A stretch of 64,000 nt of DNA from Maritimibacter sp. HL-12. Its GTDB lineage: Bacteria > Pseudomonadota > Alphaproteobacteria > Rhodobacterales > Rhodobacteraceae. The notes under the pieces were generated by a model that saw only the letters and a program-made list of their open reading frames with translations, did no database searches and was not told where the DNA came from. The stretch lies in the NCBI RefSeq assembly GCF_900177545.1, contig NZ_FXBQ01000001.1, positions 1 to 64,000 of the forward strand. Reading direction: 5' to 3'. Positions 56,107-64,000 of the stretch are shown here, one piece after another (position 1 is the first letter of the stretch; every line of letters starts with the position of its first letter). Position numbers and translations under genes: made by a program.

Positions 56107-57186
56107 TCAGCCCCGTTCCAGCACCAGCGCCGCGGTGCCGCCCGGATCGGCGATGCGCCGCACCGGGTAGGCGCTGGCCCAGCCAAGCCCATATTCTGCC
56201 GCGGGGCCAATCACCGGATCGTCGCGCGACATCATGCGGCGGAAACGCCAGTCGTTCCCGGCGGCCACGCCCACCCGCGCCCATGTCATCGCCGCGAGAA
56301 TCGCCTCGCCGTCGGGCACCGTGACCACGTCGAGCACCGGGCCTTCGTCCCAGCGCGACGCGAGCAGACGGAGCACGCCCAGCCGGGCCGGCGAATGGCC
56401 CGGCGCGCGGTAGGCCTGCACCCCGTTCGGCACCGGATCGCGCGCTCCCAGTTGCACCGCCCGCAGCGGCTTGTCGCGCAAGGCCAGCCCCGGCAGGCGC
56501 GGCAGCATCCCGCCCGCCGCCGCCACGTCGAGGCCGAAGGACAAACAGCCGCCACCGTCGAAATCGTCAGGCGCACGCAACAGCGAGTAGTTGCGCTGCG
56601 GCTGCGCCGGGTGGCTGGCAAAACCGGCAACCCGCGCCTGCGCGGCGCGGCAGTCGCGCGGGCTCACCTCCGCCGCCAGCACCGTGCCGCGCCCGGCATC
56701 GAAGGCCCGAAGCTGCTGCGGCGGGTTGGCATCGAGGGCGACAAGTTCGCCGTCTTCGAAGGTGGAGAACACCGGCGTCAGGCCCCAGCCGTCCAGCAGC
56801 ATCCGTTGCCCCTGTCGCTCCTGTTCCCCGGTCATCGACACCAGCCCGCGCACCCCGTCGCATTGCCAGCCCACCATCAGATGACCGATGGTGGTGCCCG
56901 CCTCCATCGCGCCGAGTTGGTCGAGCATGGTGCGCAGAAGCGAGAACCGGGCGCGCTCGGGCGTGCTGATGTCGATCCGGTTGGCCGGCGGCAGGTAGGC
57001 GAGCACGAGGTAATCGCGCCCCCGTTCCAGCGCGAGGCGGTCGAGAAAGGCGGGCCAGTCGCCCTCGAAGGGGGCGAGCGCACCGGAACTGGACACCACC
57101 GGCAGCACCGGGTCGCGCGCCGCGGGGCGGGCACATCCGGCGAGGAGAACGACGATGCAAATAAGCAGCGCCGCCCGCACCCTCAC
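56107..57186 (-). CDS. Lipoprotein of unknown family, paralogue 2
   Basis: A 359-residue protein with signal and lipobox VLLAGC (Cys at about residue 18). It shares its whole architecture with the protein at 53399: TIGHLMVGWQCDGVRGLVSMTG, EVSPRDCRAAQARVAGF, GGGCLSFGLDV and AYPVRRIADPGGTAALVL. The two paralogues lie on the same strand on either side of the RimB-RimK gene. Stop of RimB-RimK and stop of this gene converge with 12 bases between. Its ATG overlaps the end of phhB by 4 bases, so it is probably co-transcribed with phhAB. Confidence 0.8.
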   Translation of the reverse strand: MRVRAALLICIVVLLAGCARPAARDPVLPVVSSSGALAPFEGDWPAFLDRLALERGRDYLVLAYLPPANRIDISTPERARFSLLRTMLDQLGAMEAGTTIGHLMVGWQCDGVRGLVSMTGEQERQGQRMLLDGWGLTPVFSTFEDGELVALDANPPQQLRAFDAGRGTVLAAEVSPRDCRAAQARVAGFASHPAQPQRNYSLLRAPDDFDGGGCLSFGLDVAAAGGMLPRLPGLALRDKPLRAVQLGARDPVPNGVQAYRAPGHSPARLGVLRLLASRWDEGPVLDVVTVPDGEAILAAMTWARVGVAAGNDWRFRRMMSRDDPVIGPAAEYGLGWASAYPVRRIADPGGTAALVLERG

Positions 57187-57476
57187 GCGCCGGCCACCAT
57201 CGCGTCGAGCTTGGCGGCGCAGTCGAAATCCGCCGCGCTGAGCCCGCCGACGTCATGGGTGGTGAAGGTCACCTCGCAATAGCCCCAGCCGAAGGCGATA
57301 TCGGGATGATGGCCCTCGCGGTCGCCGAGAAAGGCCGCGGCATTGGCCAGCATCACGGCCTTCTGGAACCCCTTGAAGGCGAAGCGGCGGGTGAGTTTGT
57401 CGCCCTCCAGCCGCCAGTCTTCGTGCAAGGTGCCGAGCCGCGTCGTCGCCTCGCCCTCGTCGATTTTTTCGGCCAT
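57183..57476 (-). CDS. phhB: Pterin-4a-carbinolamine dehydratase
   Basis: A 97-residue dehydratase that regenerates the tetrahydropterin cofactor of phenylalanine hydroxylase. The family pattern is clear: FKGFQKAVMLANAAAFLGDREGHHPDI with the two active-site His residues, then VTFTTHDVGGLSAADFDCA. It follows phhA by 13 bases. Length is normal for PCD. Confidence 0.95.
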   Translation of the reverse strand: MAEKIDEGEATTRLGTLHEDWRLEGDKLTRRFAFKGFQKAVMLANAAAFLGDREGHHPDIAFGWGYCEVTFTTHDVGGLSAADFDCAAKLDAMVAGA

Positions 57477-57489
57477 GTCGGTCTCCCTG

Positions 57490-58284
57490 TCAGGACGCCG
57501 CACGCGCCTCCGGGTAGAGCGGCGCGAACAATCCCAGCGATTGCGCCTTGCGCACATCGGCGAGAAGATCGCGCCCGGCTGCGGCGAACAGCGTGTCGAT
57601 ATCGTCCAGAACGTAGTAGAGCGGCTGGTGGATGTCGATCCGGTACGGCGTGCGCAGGATGTCGATCACGTCGAATTCACGACGCTTTGGCTCATCCGAC
57701 AGGCTCCACGGCAACTCCGTCGGGCTCGACGCCAGCCCCGAGCCGAGCGCCTTCAGCGCGCCCGCCTCGCGGGTCAGGCCGAACTCGATGGTGAACCAGT
57801 AGAGCCGGATCAGCCAGGCGTAGTCCCCCGGGCCCGCACGCAGCCCCGCCTGCCCGATCGCTTCGGTGAAGGCGGCGAATCGCGGGTCGGTGAGCAGCGG
57901 CGTATGGCCGAAGATCTCGTGGAAGATGTCGGGCTCCCGGATGTAGTCGAAATCCTCGCGCGAGCGGATAAAGGAGGCGGCCGGGAAGGCCCGGTCGGCC
58001 AGGAGCGAGAAGAACCGCCCGAACGGGATCAGCGCCGGCACCGGCTCCACCCGCCAGCCGGTGCGCGCCCGCAGAACCGCCGAGACCTCGCCGGCCTGCG
58101 GCACCCGGTCGCGCGGCAGGTCGAGCCGGGCCAGCCCGTCGAGATAGGGCCGGGCCATGTGTTGCGCCACGTTCGGGGCCTGCTGCGCATAGAGATCGCG
58201 CCAGACCGCGTTTTCCGCCTCGGTGTAATGAATATGCCCCGTGGAATCGGGGTGTTTGGCCTCGTAGGCACTGGACTTGGCCAT
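57490..58284 (-). CDS. phhA: Phenylalanine 4-monooxygenase
   Basis: A 264-residue non-heme iron hydroxylase that converts phenylalanine to tyrosine. Iron ligands are in DIFHEIFGHTPLL (two His) and the downstream Glu in YWFTIEFGL. It lacks the N-terminal regulatory ACT domain of animal enzymes, as is normal for bacteria. It is divergent from an Lrp-type regulator (129 bases between starts) that probably controls it. Confidence 0.96.
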   Translation of the reverse strand: MAKSSAYEAKHPDSTGHIHYTEAENAVWRDLYAQQAPNVAQHMARPYLDGLARLDLPRDRVPQAGEVSAVLRARTGWRVEPVPALIPFGRFFSLLADRAFPAASFIRSREDFDYIREPDIFHEIFGHTPLLTDPRFAAFTEAIGQAGLRAGPGDYAWLIRLYWFTIEFGLTREAGALKALGSGLASSPTELPWSLSDEPKRREFDVIDILRTPYRIDIHQPLYYVLDDIDTLFAAAGRDLLADVRKAQSLGLFAPLYPEARAAS

Positions 58285-58413
58285 GATGTCCTCCCTGTTC
58301 GCATGGTCTGTCGGCAGGATATCGCGGATGCGGGGGCAAATGTTTTCCAGCGTGGAGATTTCTGGGCTAGATTGTGAATGAATATTTCGGATCTATGACC
58401 TGATCGGCAAAAT

Positions 58414-58878
58414 ATGACCCCGCTCGACGAAACCGACAAACGCCTCCTCGCGATCCTGCAGGCCGAGGGCCGGCTGCCGATCCAGGAGTTGGCGGCCCGC
58501 GCCGGGCTGTCCACCTCGCCCTGCTGGCGGCGGGTGCGCAAGCTGGAGGAAAGCGGCGTGATCCGCGGCTATGCGGCGCTGGTCGACGCCCGCGCGCTCG
58601 GGCTGCTCACCCGCGCCTACGTGCATGTGTCGCTCGTCGATCACAGCGAGGAGACGATCCGCCGCTTCGATGCCTTCGTGGCGCAGGAGCCGCAGATCGT
58701 GGACTGCGCCAGCGTCACCGGGGCCGACGATTACCTGCTCAAGGTCGTCGCTCGCGATCCCGAGGCGCTGGAGCATTTCCTGATGCACCGCATCCTGCGC
58801 CTCGGCATCGTGCGCGCCTCGACCACCCATTTCGTGCTCGGCCAGAAGAAGGAAACCACGGCCCTGCCGCTCGATTGA
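58414..58878 (+). CDS. Lrp/AsnC-family transcriptional regulator
   Basis: A 154-residue regulator with N-terminal helix-turn-helix (DETDKRLLAILQAEGRLPIQELAARAGLSTSPCWRRVRKLEESGVI) and a RAM ligand-binding domain (CASVTGADDYLLKVVARDPEALEHFL). Divergence from phhAB suggests it responds to phenylalanine or tyrosine. Length and domain order are typical. Confidence 0.93.
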   Translation: MTPLDETDKRLLAILQAEGRLPIQELAARAGLSTSPCWRRVRKLEESGVIRGYAALVDARALGLLTRAYVHVSLVDHSEETIRRFDAFVAQEPQIVDCASVTGADDYLLKVVARDPEALEHFLMHRILRLGIVRASTTHFVLGQKKETTALPLD

Positions 58879-58942
58879 ATGGAGACTGGACCTCGCGCGT
58901 CACAAATCCTATATGTTCTGTCAGGTATAAGGGAAACGCGCG

Positions 58943-59305
58943 ATGAACAGCGAAACACCGCAGATGGAGGGCGCGCCCCTCATCAAGCCCTCGACAACCG
59001 ACCACCCGCTCTACGAAGCGGTCGTCGAGGCTTGCCGCTCGGTTTATGACCCGGAGATTCCGGTCAACATCTACGATCTCGGGCTGGTCTACACGATCGA
59101 TATCAACGACGAGGGCGACGTGTCGCTCGTGATGACGCTGACCGCGCCGGGCTGCCCGGTGGCGGCCGACATGCCGGGCTGGCTGCACGACGCGATCGGG
59201 CCGGTTGCCGGGGTGAAATCGGTCGATGTGCAACTCACCTGGGATCCGCCCTGGGGGATGGACATGATGTCGGACGAGGCCCGGCTGGAACTCGGGTTCA
59301 TGTGA
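58943..59305 (+). CDS. DUF59/MIP18-type Fe-S assembly protein (SufT-like)
   Basis: A 120-residue protein with an N-terminal extension and a DUF59 domain: [19 protein letters not shown], then [17 protein letters not shown] with the reactive Cys. These proteins help mature Fe-S proteins. It is followed by a sugar O-acetyltransferase and an A-type Fe-S carrier on the same strand. The stop overlaps the next start (GTGA). Confidence 0.92.
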   Translation: MNSETPQMEGAPLIKPSTTDHPLYEAVVEACRSVYDPEIPVNIYDLGLVYTIDINDEGDVSLVMTLTAPGCPVAADMPGWLHDAIGPVAGVKSVDVQLTWDPPWGMDMMSDEARLELGFM

Positions 59306-59874
59306 GCATGGCCCGCGCCCCCGCGAGCGAACTTGAGAAAATGCGCGCGGGGCTGCCCTACCGGCCCGGCGACCCGGAGCTCGTGGCAATGCGCAAGCGT
59401 GCCCAAAGGCTGACGCGCGACTACAACCAGACCCTTTACGGCGACGACGAGGAACGCGCGGGCCTTCTGCACGCGCTTTTTGGCCAGCCGACCGACGCGG
59501 TGATCCGCCCGCCCTTCCACGTCGATTACGGTAGCGAGATCGTGTTCGGGCGCGGGGTGTTCCTGAACTACGGCTGCGTCATCCTCGACGTCGCCCGCGT
59601 CGAGATCGGCGACCGGGTGCAGATCGGCCCTTACGTGCAGATCCTCACCGCCGACCACCCGCGCAATGCCGCCGAGCGCGCCACCGGCGCGGAATGGGGC
59701 CGCCCGATCCGCATCGGGGCCGACGCGTGGATCGGTGGCGGCGCGATCCTGCTGCCCGGGGTGAGCATCGGCGAAGGCGCGATCGTGGCCGCGGGCGCGG
59801 TGGTCACCCGCGACGTGCCCGCCGGAACGACCGTGGCCGGCAACCCCGCCCGGCCCTTGAGTGACGGGCGATGA
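59302..59874 (+). CDS. Maltose/galactoside O-acetyltransferase-like protein
   Basis: A 190-residue left-handed beta-helix acetyltransferase: N-terminal Mac segment ([30 protein letters not shown]) then hexapeptide repeats ([31 protein letters not shown]) and ILTADHP with the catalytic His. It transfers acetyl from acetyl-CoA to a sugar hydroxyl. The GTG at 59302 couples it to the preceding stop; ATG 59308 is the alternative start. Confidence 0.92.
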   Translation: MSMARAPASELEKMRAGLPYRPGDPELVAMRKRAQRLTRDYNQTLYGDDEERAGLLHALFGQPTDAVIRPPFHVDYGSEIVFGRGVFLNYGCVILDVARVEIGDRVQIGPYVQILTADHPRNAAERATGAEWGRPIRIGADAWIGGGAILLPGVSIGEGAIVAAGAVVTRDVPAGTTVAGNPARPLSDGR

Positions 59875-59910
59875 AGCCCTAGATTTGAAGTGCGAACAAG
59901 GAGAACCCGG

Positions 59911-60276
59911 ATGTTTTCGATCCCCGGCAAGCAAGCGGTCAAGATGACCGACACGGCGGCCCGGCAAATTGCCCGGCTGATGGCGAAGGACGGCCACAAG
60001 GGCCTGCGCATCGGCGTCAAGAAGGGCGGCTGCGCGGGCATGGAATACACCATGGACTATGTCGACGAGGTCGACCCGATGGACGAAGTGGTGGAACAGG
60101 AAGGTGCCCGGGTGATGATCGCCCCTATGGCGCAGATGTTCCTGTTCGGCACCGAGATCGACTACGAGGTGTCGCTGCTCGAATCCGGCTTCCGGTTCCG
60201 CAACCCCAATGTCACCGAGGAATGCGGCTGCGGCGAATCGATCAAGTTCGACGAAAGCCTCGGCGCGCCGGAGTAG
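59911..60276 (+). CDS. A-type iron-sulfur carrier (IscA/SufA/HesB family)
   Basis: A 121-residue scaffold with the three conserved cysteines ([10 protein letters not shown] and EECGCGES). It carries and delivers Fe-S clusters. It follows the acetyltransferase gene by 36 bases with AAGGAGAACCCGG before the ATG. With the DUF59 protein it forms a small Fe-S maturation group away from the main suf operon. Confidence 0.94.
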   Translation: MFSIPGKQAVKMTDTAARQIARLMAKDGHKGLRIGVKKGGCAGMEYTMDYVDEVDPMDEVVEQEGARVMIAPMAQMFLFGTEIDYEVSLLESGFRFRNPNVTEECGCGESIKFDESLGAPE

Positions 60277-60363
60277 CGCCGCCTTTTGCCGCAGCATCCG
60301 CGCTTTGCGCGGGCGCGCTTTGCCGCTAGTCTCCGCCCGACCGGATAACAGGGAGAGACAGAC

Positions 60364-61116
60364 ATGCGGCGCGGACTGGCAGCAGGCAACTGGAAGATGA
60401 ACGGCACGGCAGCGAGCCTTGGCGAGGTCGAGGCGCTGAAAACCGCCCATACCGCGCCATCGGTCGATATCCTGATCTGCCCCCCCGCAACCCTGCTGGA
60501 TCGGCTCTCCGCCGTCACCCATGGCAGCGCCATCGCCACCGGCGGGCAGGACTGCCACCCGGCCAAGGCGGGGGCCCATACCGGCGATATCGCCGCCGCG
60601 ATGATCACCGACGCGGGCGGTACCCATGTCATTCTCGGCCATTCCGAGCGCCGCGCCGATCACCAGGAGACCGACGCGCAGGTGTGCGCCAAGGCCAAAG
60701 CCGCGCTGGAAGGCGGGCTCATCGCGGTGATCTGTCTTGGCGAAAGCCTCGATGAGCGCGAGGCGGGGCAAACCCTCGACGTGATCGGCAGCCAGCTTGC
60801 CGGGTCGCTCCCCGACGGGCTGACCGGGGCCACTGCCGTGATCGCCTACGAGCCGATCTGGGCGATTGGCACCGGCAAGATCCCCACCATCGAACAGATC
60901 ACCGAGGTGCATGATTTCATCCGCGCCGACCTGGTCGCGCGTTTCGGGGCCGAGGGCGAGGCGATCCGGGTGCTCTACGGCGGGTCGGTCAAGCCCGCCA
61001 ATGCCGCCGAGATCTTCGCGGTCGCCAATGTCGACGGCGCGCTGGTGGGCGGGGCAAGCCTCAAGGCCGAGGATTTCTCGCCGATCATCTCCGCCCTCGA
61101 AGCTGCCAAGGGCTGA
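60364..61116 (+). CDS. tpiA: Triose-phosphate isomerase
   Basis: A 250-residue glycolytic enzyme. Signatures: AAGNWKMNG with the catalytic Lys, ILGHSERR with the catalytic His, [14 protein letters not shown] with the catalytic Glu and [12 protein letters not shown]. It begins 87 bases after the Fe-S carrier stop, behind GGGAGAGACAG. Length is normal. Confidence 0.97.
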   Translation: MRRGLAAGNWKMNGTAASLGEVEALKTAHTAPSVDILICPPATLLDRLSAVTHGSAIATGGQDCHPAKAGAHTGDIAAAMITDAGGTHVILGHSERRADHQETDAQVCAKAKAALEGGLIAVICLGESLDEREAGQTLDVIGSQLAGSLPDGLTGATAVIAYEPIWAIGTGKIPTIEQITEVHDFIRADLVARFGAEGEAIRVLYGGSVKPANAAEIFAVANVDGALVGGASLKAEDFSPIISALEAAKG

Positions 61117-61262
61117 CCCGGCACGCGCGGTCGTGCCGGCCATACCGCCTCGGCGGTTCGGCGGAGGCGCGCGCGGCCACCCTGTGCGCAAGGGCGATGC
61201 CGGTTGCCGCTACCAGAGCGCAGGCTCGAATTGCGGCCAACCGGGCAGCGCGCGGCCCCCGG

Positions 61263-61682
61263 TCAGACCACCTTGGCGTCCATCGTGATCTCGCAACCGA
61301 GCAGTTGCGAAACCGGGCAACCCTTTTCAGCGGCGCGCGCGGCCTCGAGGATCAGGTTCTTGTCGGCCGGTGCCTTGACCACGGTTTCGAGATGCGCGTT
61401 GACGATCTTCGGCCCGGCTTCGAGATCCAGCGAAATCGTCGAGCGGGTTTCGATCCGTTCCGCCGTCACCCCCTGCTCGGCAAGTATGTTCGCGAGCGCC
61501 ATCGAGAAACACGCGGCATGGGCCGCGCCGACAAGCTCCTCGGGATTGGTGCCGGGCGCGTCTTCAAACCTTTCCTTGAAATCATAGGCAACATTGTCAA
61601 GCACGCCGCTTTGCGACGAAAGCCGCCCCTGGCCCTCTTTCAAGGTGCCTTCCCAGACCGCACTTCCATGTTTTTTGAACAT
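61263..61682 (-). CDS. OsmC family peroxiredoxin-like protein
   Basis: A 139-residue OsmC/Ohr-type protein that reduces organic hydroperoxides. It has the two Cys positions (HAACFSMALANIL and AEKGCPVSQLL) and ends with GCEITMDAKVV. The start ATG 61682 is preceded by AGGAGGAC. A 146-base gap separates its stop from tpiA on the other strand. Confidence 0.94.
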   Translation of the reverse strand: MFKKHGSAVWEGTLKEGQGRLSSQSGVLDNVAYDFKERFEDAPGTNPEELVGAAHAACFSMALANILAEQGVTAERIETRSTISLDLEAGPKIVNAHLETVVKAPADKNLILEAARAAEKGCPVSQLLGCEITMDAKVV

Positions 61683-61900
61683 GTCGTCCTCCTGTTCGCT
61701 ATGTCCCATAGTGCCGCCCGCAACACCGCTCCTGTCAAGTGGAACCGTCGCTACCTCGGGCGCGGGGCCGCGCTCCGGGTTCGCCCCACCCTGCCGCGCG
61801 GGCCGATGTCGCCGCGTCCCTGTGTGCCATAGGTGCAACGGCGGTTTCGTGCTAGCATGGGGCGTTCAGACGCGTGGTTGCCGGTCGTGGGAGGTTTTCG

Positions 61901-62746
61901 ATGAAGCGCCTTATTGCCGTCCTGTTCGCCCTTGTCCTGCCGGTCTTCGCGTTCGCCCAGAGCTGGCCGGTTCATGAGACGGTTTATGTCAACGATTACG
62001 CAAAGGTCATCGAGCAAGGTGCCGAACAGCGCCTCACCACAGCGCTGAAAACGCTGCGCGAAGACACCGGGATCGAGGCCACCGTGCTCACGCTGCACAC
62101 CCGTTGGGGCTTTGAAAACCCCGGCTCGCTGGAGCAATTCGCCACCGGACTGTTCAACCACTGGGGCATCGGCAAGGCCGAAACCAACGATGGCATCCTC
62201 GTGCTCGTGGTGACCGAAGACCGCGAGATGCGGGTCGAACTGGGCGCGGGCTATCCGACCGGCTTCAACCGCACCGCACAGGACATCATCGACCGAATTT
62301 TCCTGCCCGCCTTCCGCGACGGCGATTTCTCGCGCGGGATCGAGGAGGGCACCGGCGCGGTGATCTCCCGCATCGCCCTCGCGCATCACGACGGCGACGC
62401 CCCCGACTCCGCCAGCGGTGGCGGCGGTGGCGGGCTGATCGGCGCGCTGGTGGGTGCGCTCATGGCGGTGATCGCGGGGGTGGCGATCTTCGGTCGCCGC
62501 ATCTCCGACCGCTTCACCCGCTGCCCCGAATGCGGTGAGCGCGGCATCCACCGCAAGAAACACGTGCTCGAAAGCGCCACCCGCGCCACCAGTGGCCGGG
62601 GCGAGCGGATCACCGATTGCCCGCATTGTGGCTACCACGGCGTGGTGAGCTACACGATCCCGCGCATCACCAGATCCTCCTCTTCCAGCGGCGGTTCTTT
62701 CGGCGGCGGCTCGTCCTCGGGCGGCGGCGCTTCGGGGCGCTGGTAG
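61901..62746 (+). CDS. TPM-domain membrane protein (YgcG-like) with zinc ribbon
   Basis: A 281-residue protein: signal peptide (cleaved near FAFAQ), a periplasmic TPM domain (VNDYAKVIEQGAEQRL, GIGKAETNDGILVLVVTEDREMRVELGAGY), one TM helix (about residues 178-200), then a cytoplasmic part with two CxxC pairs (RCPECGERG and CPHCGYHG) and a Ser/Gly-rich tail. TPM proteins are linked to photosystem repair in plants and to envelope functions in bacteria, where the role is unclear. Confidence 0.88.
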   Translation: MKRLIAVLFALVLPVFAFAQSWPVHETVYVNDYAKVIEQGAEQRLTTALKTLREDTGIEATVLTLHTRWGFENPGSLEQFATGLFNHWGIGKAETNDGILVLVVTEDREMRVELGAGYPTGFNRTAQDIIDRIFLPAFRDGDFSRGIEEGTGAVISRIALAHHDGDAPDSASGGGGGGLIGALVGALMAVIAGVAIFGRRISDRFTRCPECGERGIHRKKHVLESATRATSGRGERITDCPHCGYHGVVSYTIPRITRSSSSSGGSFGGGSSSGGGASGRW

Positions 62747-62838
62747 GCACGGCACCGCCGATTGCCGCGAGCGGACGCAAGGTCACGTCTGCACAGAGAG
62801 GCCATGACGCACTATATTGGGGAAGGAAGGGAGCCCCG

Positions 62839-63483
62839 ATGAAGCATTACGGCCTTGATCACAGCTTTGCCGAACATGTCGCCGACGGCGTGATGCATGT
62901 GCTCGGCGTTGCCGCCGCGATCGCCGGGGCGACCGCGCTGATCGTCTGGGCCGTGCTCGCGGTACCGCCCGACCGGATCTGGCCGCTGGTGCCCTATGCC
63001 GTCGGGCTGGTCGCCACTTTCGGACTTTCGGCCGCCTACAACCTCACCCTGCACCGCAAGATCCGCGCCGTGCTGCGCCGTTTCGATCACGCCGCGATCT
63101 ATTTGATGATCGCGGGCACCCATACGCCAATGGCGATCATCGGGCTCGGCGGCGGGCGCGGGATGGCGCTGGCGATCGCGGCCTGGAGCCTCGCGGTCTT
63201 CGGCATCACCCTCAAGCTCGCCTTCTTCCATCGCTGGCCGCGCCTCGGCTTCGGCCTCTACCTTGCGCAAGGCTGGCTCGGCGTGATCGCGGCATGGCCG
63301 CTGATGCAGACCCTGCCCGTCTCGGCGCTGATCCTGCTGCTGGTCGGCGGGCTGACCTATACCCTGGGCACGATTTTCTACGCCGCGCGCTGGCGCTACT
63401 CCACCGCGATCTGGCACGGCCACGTGCTTGCCGCCGCAGCCACGCATTATGCCGCGGTGGTGCTCATCGTCGGGCTGGCCTGA
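62839..63483 (+). CDS. Hemolysin III / PAQR family membrane protein
   Basis: A 214-residue protein with seven TM helices and the family's conserved polar residues: FAEHVADGVMHVLG near the N-terminus, FDHAAIYLMIAGTHTP, and IWHGHVLAAAATHYAAV near the C-terminus. The His and Asp residues probably bind zinc, as in the PAQR hydrolases. It starts at ATG 62839 behind GGAAGGAAGGGAG. Confidence 0.93.
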   Translation: MKHYGLDHSFAEHVADGVMHVLGVAAAIAGATALIVWAVLAVPPDRIWPLVPYAVGLVATFGLSAAYNLTLHRKIRAVLRRFDHAAIYLMIAGTHTPMAIIGLGGGRGMALAIAAWSLAVFGITLKLAFFHRWPRLGFGLYLAQGWLGVIAAWPLMQTLPVSALILLLVGGLTYTLGTIFYAARWRYSTAIWHGHVLAAAATHYAAVVLIVGLA

Positions 63484-63651
63484 AGCAGAACCGGCATCCG
63501 GACCGGGGCGCCCCCGTCGCGCGCCGATATCCTTGACCTTTACGCCCCTGCCCGGTAATGCCTCATCCAACAAGACGCCCCGGCAATCCGGCCGGGCGGG
63601 CCGCGTAAGGTTTGCGGCCAGTTGCGCCGATACCCATACGAAAGGCACCAC

Positions 63652-64000
63652 TTGACCAAATTCTCCGAACTCAACCTGAACCCCAAGGTTCTCAAGGCCG
63701 TCGAAGACTCGGGCTACGAGACCCCCACACCGATTCAGGAAGGCGCGATTCCACCCGCGCTCGAAGGCCGCGACGTGCTCGGCATCGCCCAGACCGGCAC
63801 CGGCAAGACCGCCAGCTTCGTGCTGCCGATGATCACCCAGCTTGCCCGCGGCCGCGCCCGCGCCCGGATGCCGCGCAGTCTCGTGCTCTGCCCGACCCGC
63901 GAGCTGGCCGCGCAGGTCGCCGAGAACTTCGAGAACTACGCCAAATACGTGAAACTCACCAAGGCGCTGCTGATCGGCGGGGTTTCGTTCAAGGAACAGG
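63652..64000 (+). CDS. DEAD-box RNA helicase, N-terminal part (runs off the window)
   Basis: The first 116 codons are in view: Q motif YETPTPIQEGAIPPALEGRD, motif I AQTGTGKTASF and motif Ia PTRELAAQV. This matches RhlE-type DEAD-box helicases used in ribosome assembly and RNA turnover. A TTG at 63652 follows AAAGG by eight bases; no in-frame ATG fits the alignment. The remainder lies beyond 64000. Confidence 0.92.
   Translation, partial: MTKFSELNLNPKVLKAVEDSGYETPTPIQEGAIPPALEGRDVLGIAQTGTGKTASFVLPMITQLARGRARARMPRSLVLCPTRELAAQVAENFENYAKYVKLTKALLIGGVSFKEQ

Overview
The window is GC-rich chromosomal DNA from an alphaproteobacterium. The best guess is the Rhodobacterales (roseobacter or Rhodovulum-like), from gene content and synteny: norCBQD with a copper nitrite reductase and NirV, lon next to tgt, a fused RimB-RimK protein, and a phhAB/Lrp divergon. 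No rRNA is present, so the genus cannot be named.

Region 1 (1-12742) is core plus denitrification. A tRNA-Asp and a Tat-type polysaccharide deacetylase are followed by hemN, nnrS, two small membrane proteins and norDQBC on the minus strand. A DUF1858 protein, an NnrR/Dnr-type regulator, pseudoazurin, nirK and nirV follow. Three TTG-N8-CAA boxes (2683, 9104, 10180) lie at hemN, norC/DUF1858 and regulator/pseudoazurin, so one NO-responsive regulon is likely. The encoded chemistry is nitrite to NO to N2O. No nitrous oxide reductase is in view.

Region 2 (12873-48126) is a 35-kb genomic island in tRNA-Val(TAC). A 55-bp direct repeat, the 3' part of the tRNA, marks both ends, and a tyrosine recombinase sits beside the intact tRNA. 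The island is layered. Phage-like genes lie at the edges (small membrane protein left, integrase right). Truncated, inverted IS21-family ends lie inside them. Between these is about 33 kb of catabolic cargo. The cargo has (a) a divergon of a TPP-dependent decarboxylase-like enzyme against an FMN alpha-hydroxyacid dehydrogenase, MmgE/PrpD, DUF1932 dehydrogenase and amidase; (b) a long minus-strand series from aldehyde dehydrogenase to a creatininase-family hydrolase, with a CoA beta-oxidation-like set, a second PrpD, a C45 acyltransferase/hydrolase and a five-gene peptide-type ABC transporter; (c) an IclR regulator; (d) a separate module of MFS exporter/GntR/TcuA/TcuB. Four AT-rich CCA-W5-TGGAA sites lie at the divergon, the transporter genes and iclR itself, and look like IclR operators. 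The substrate is not identifiable from sequence. The enzyme set fits uptake of an amide- or peptide-like compound, hydrolysis, oxidation of a 2-hydroxyacid, decarboxylation to an aldehyde, and CoA-dependent chain shortening.

Region 3 (48127-64000) is core: a second tRNA-Val(CAC), a frameshifted histidine phosphatase, an HU protein with a histone-like tail, lon, tgt, two paralogous lipoproteins bracketing the RimB-RimK fusion, phhAB with an Lrp regulator, DUF59 and A-type Fe-S assembly proteins, tpiA, OsmC, a TPM-domain protein, hemolysin III and the start of a DEAD-box helicase that runs off the window.
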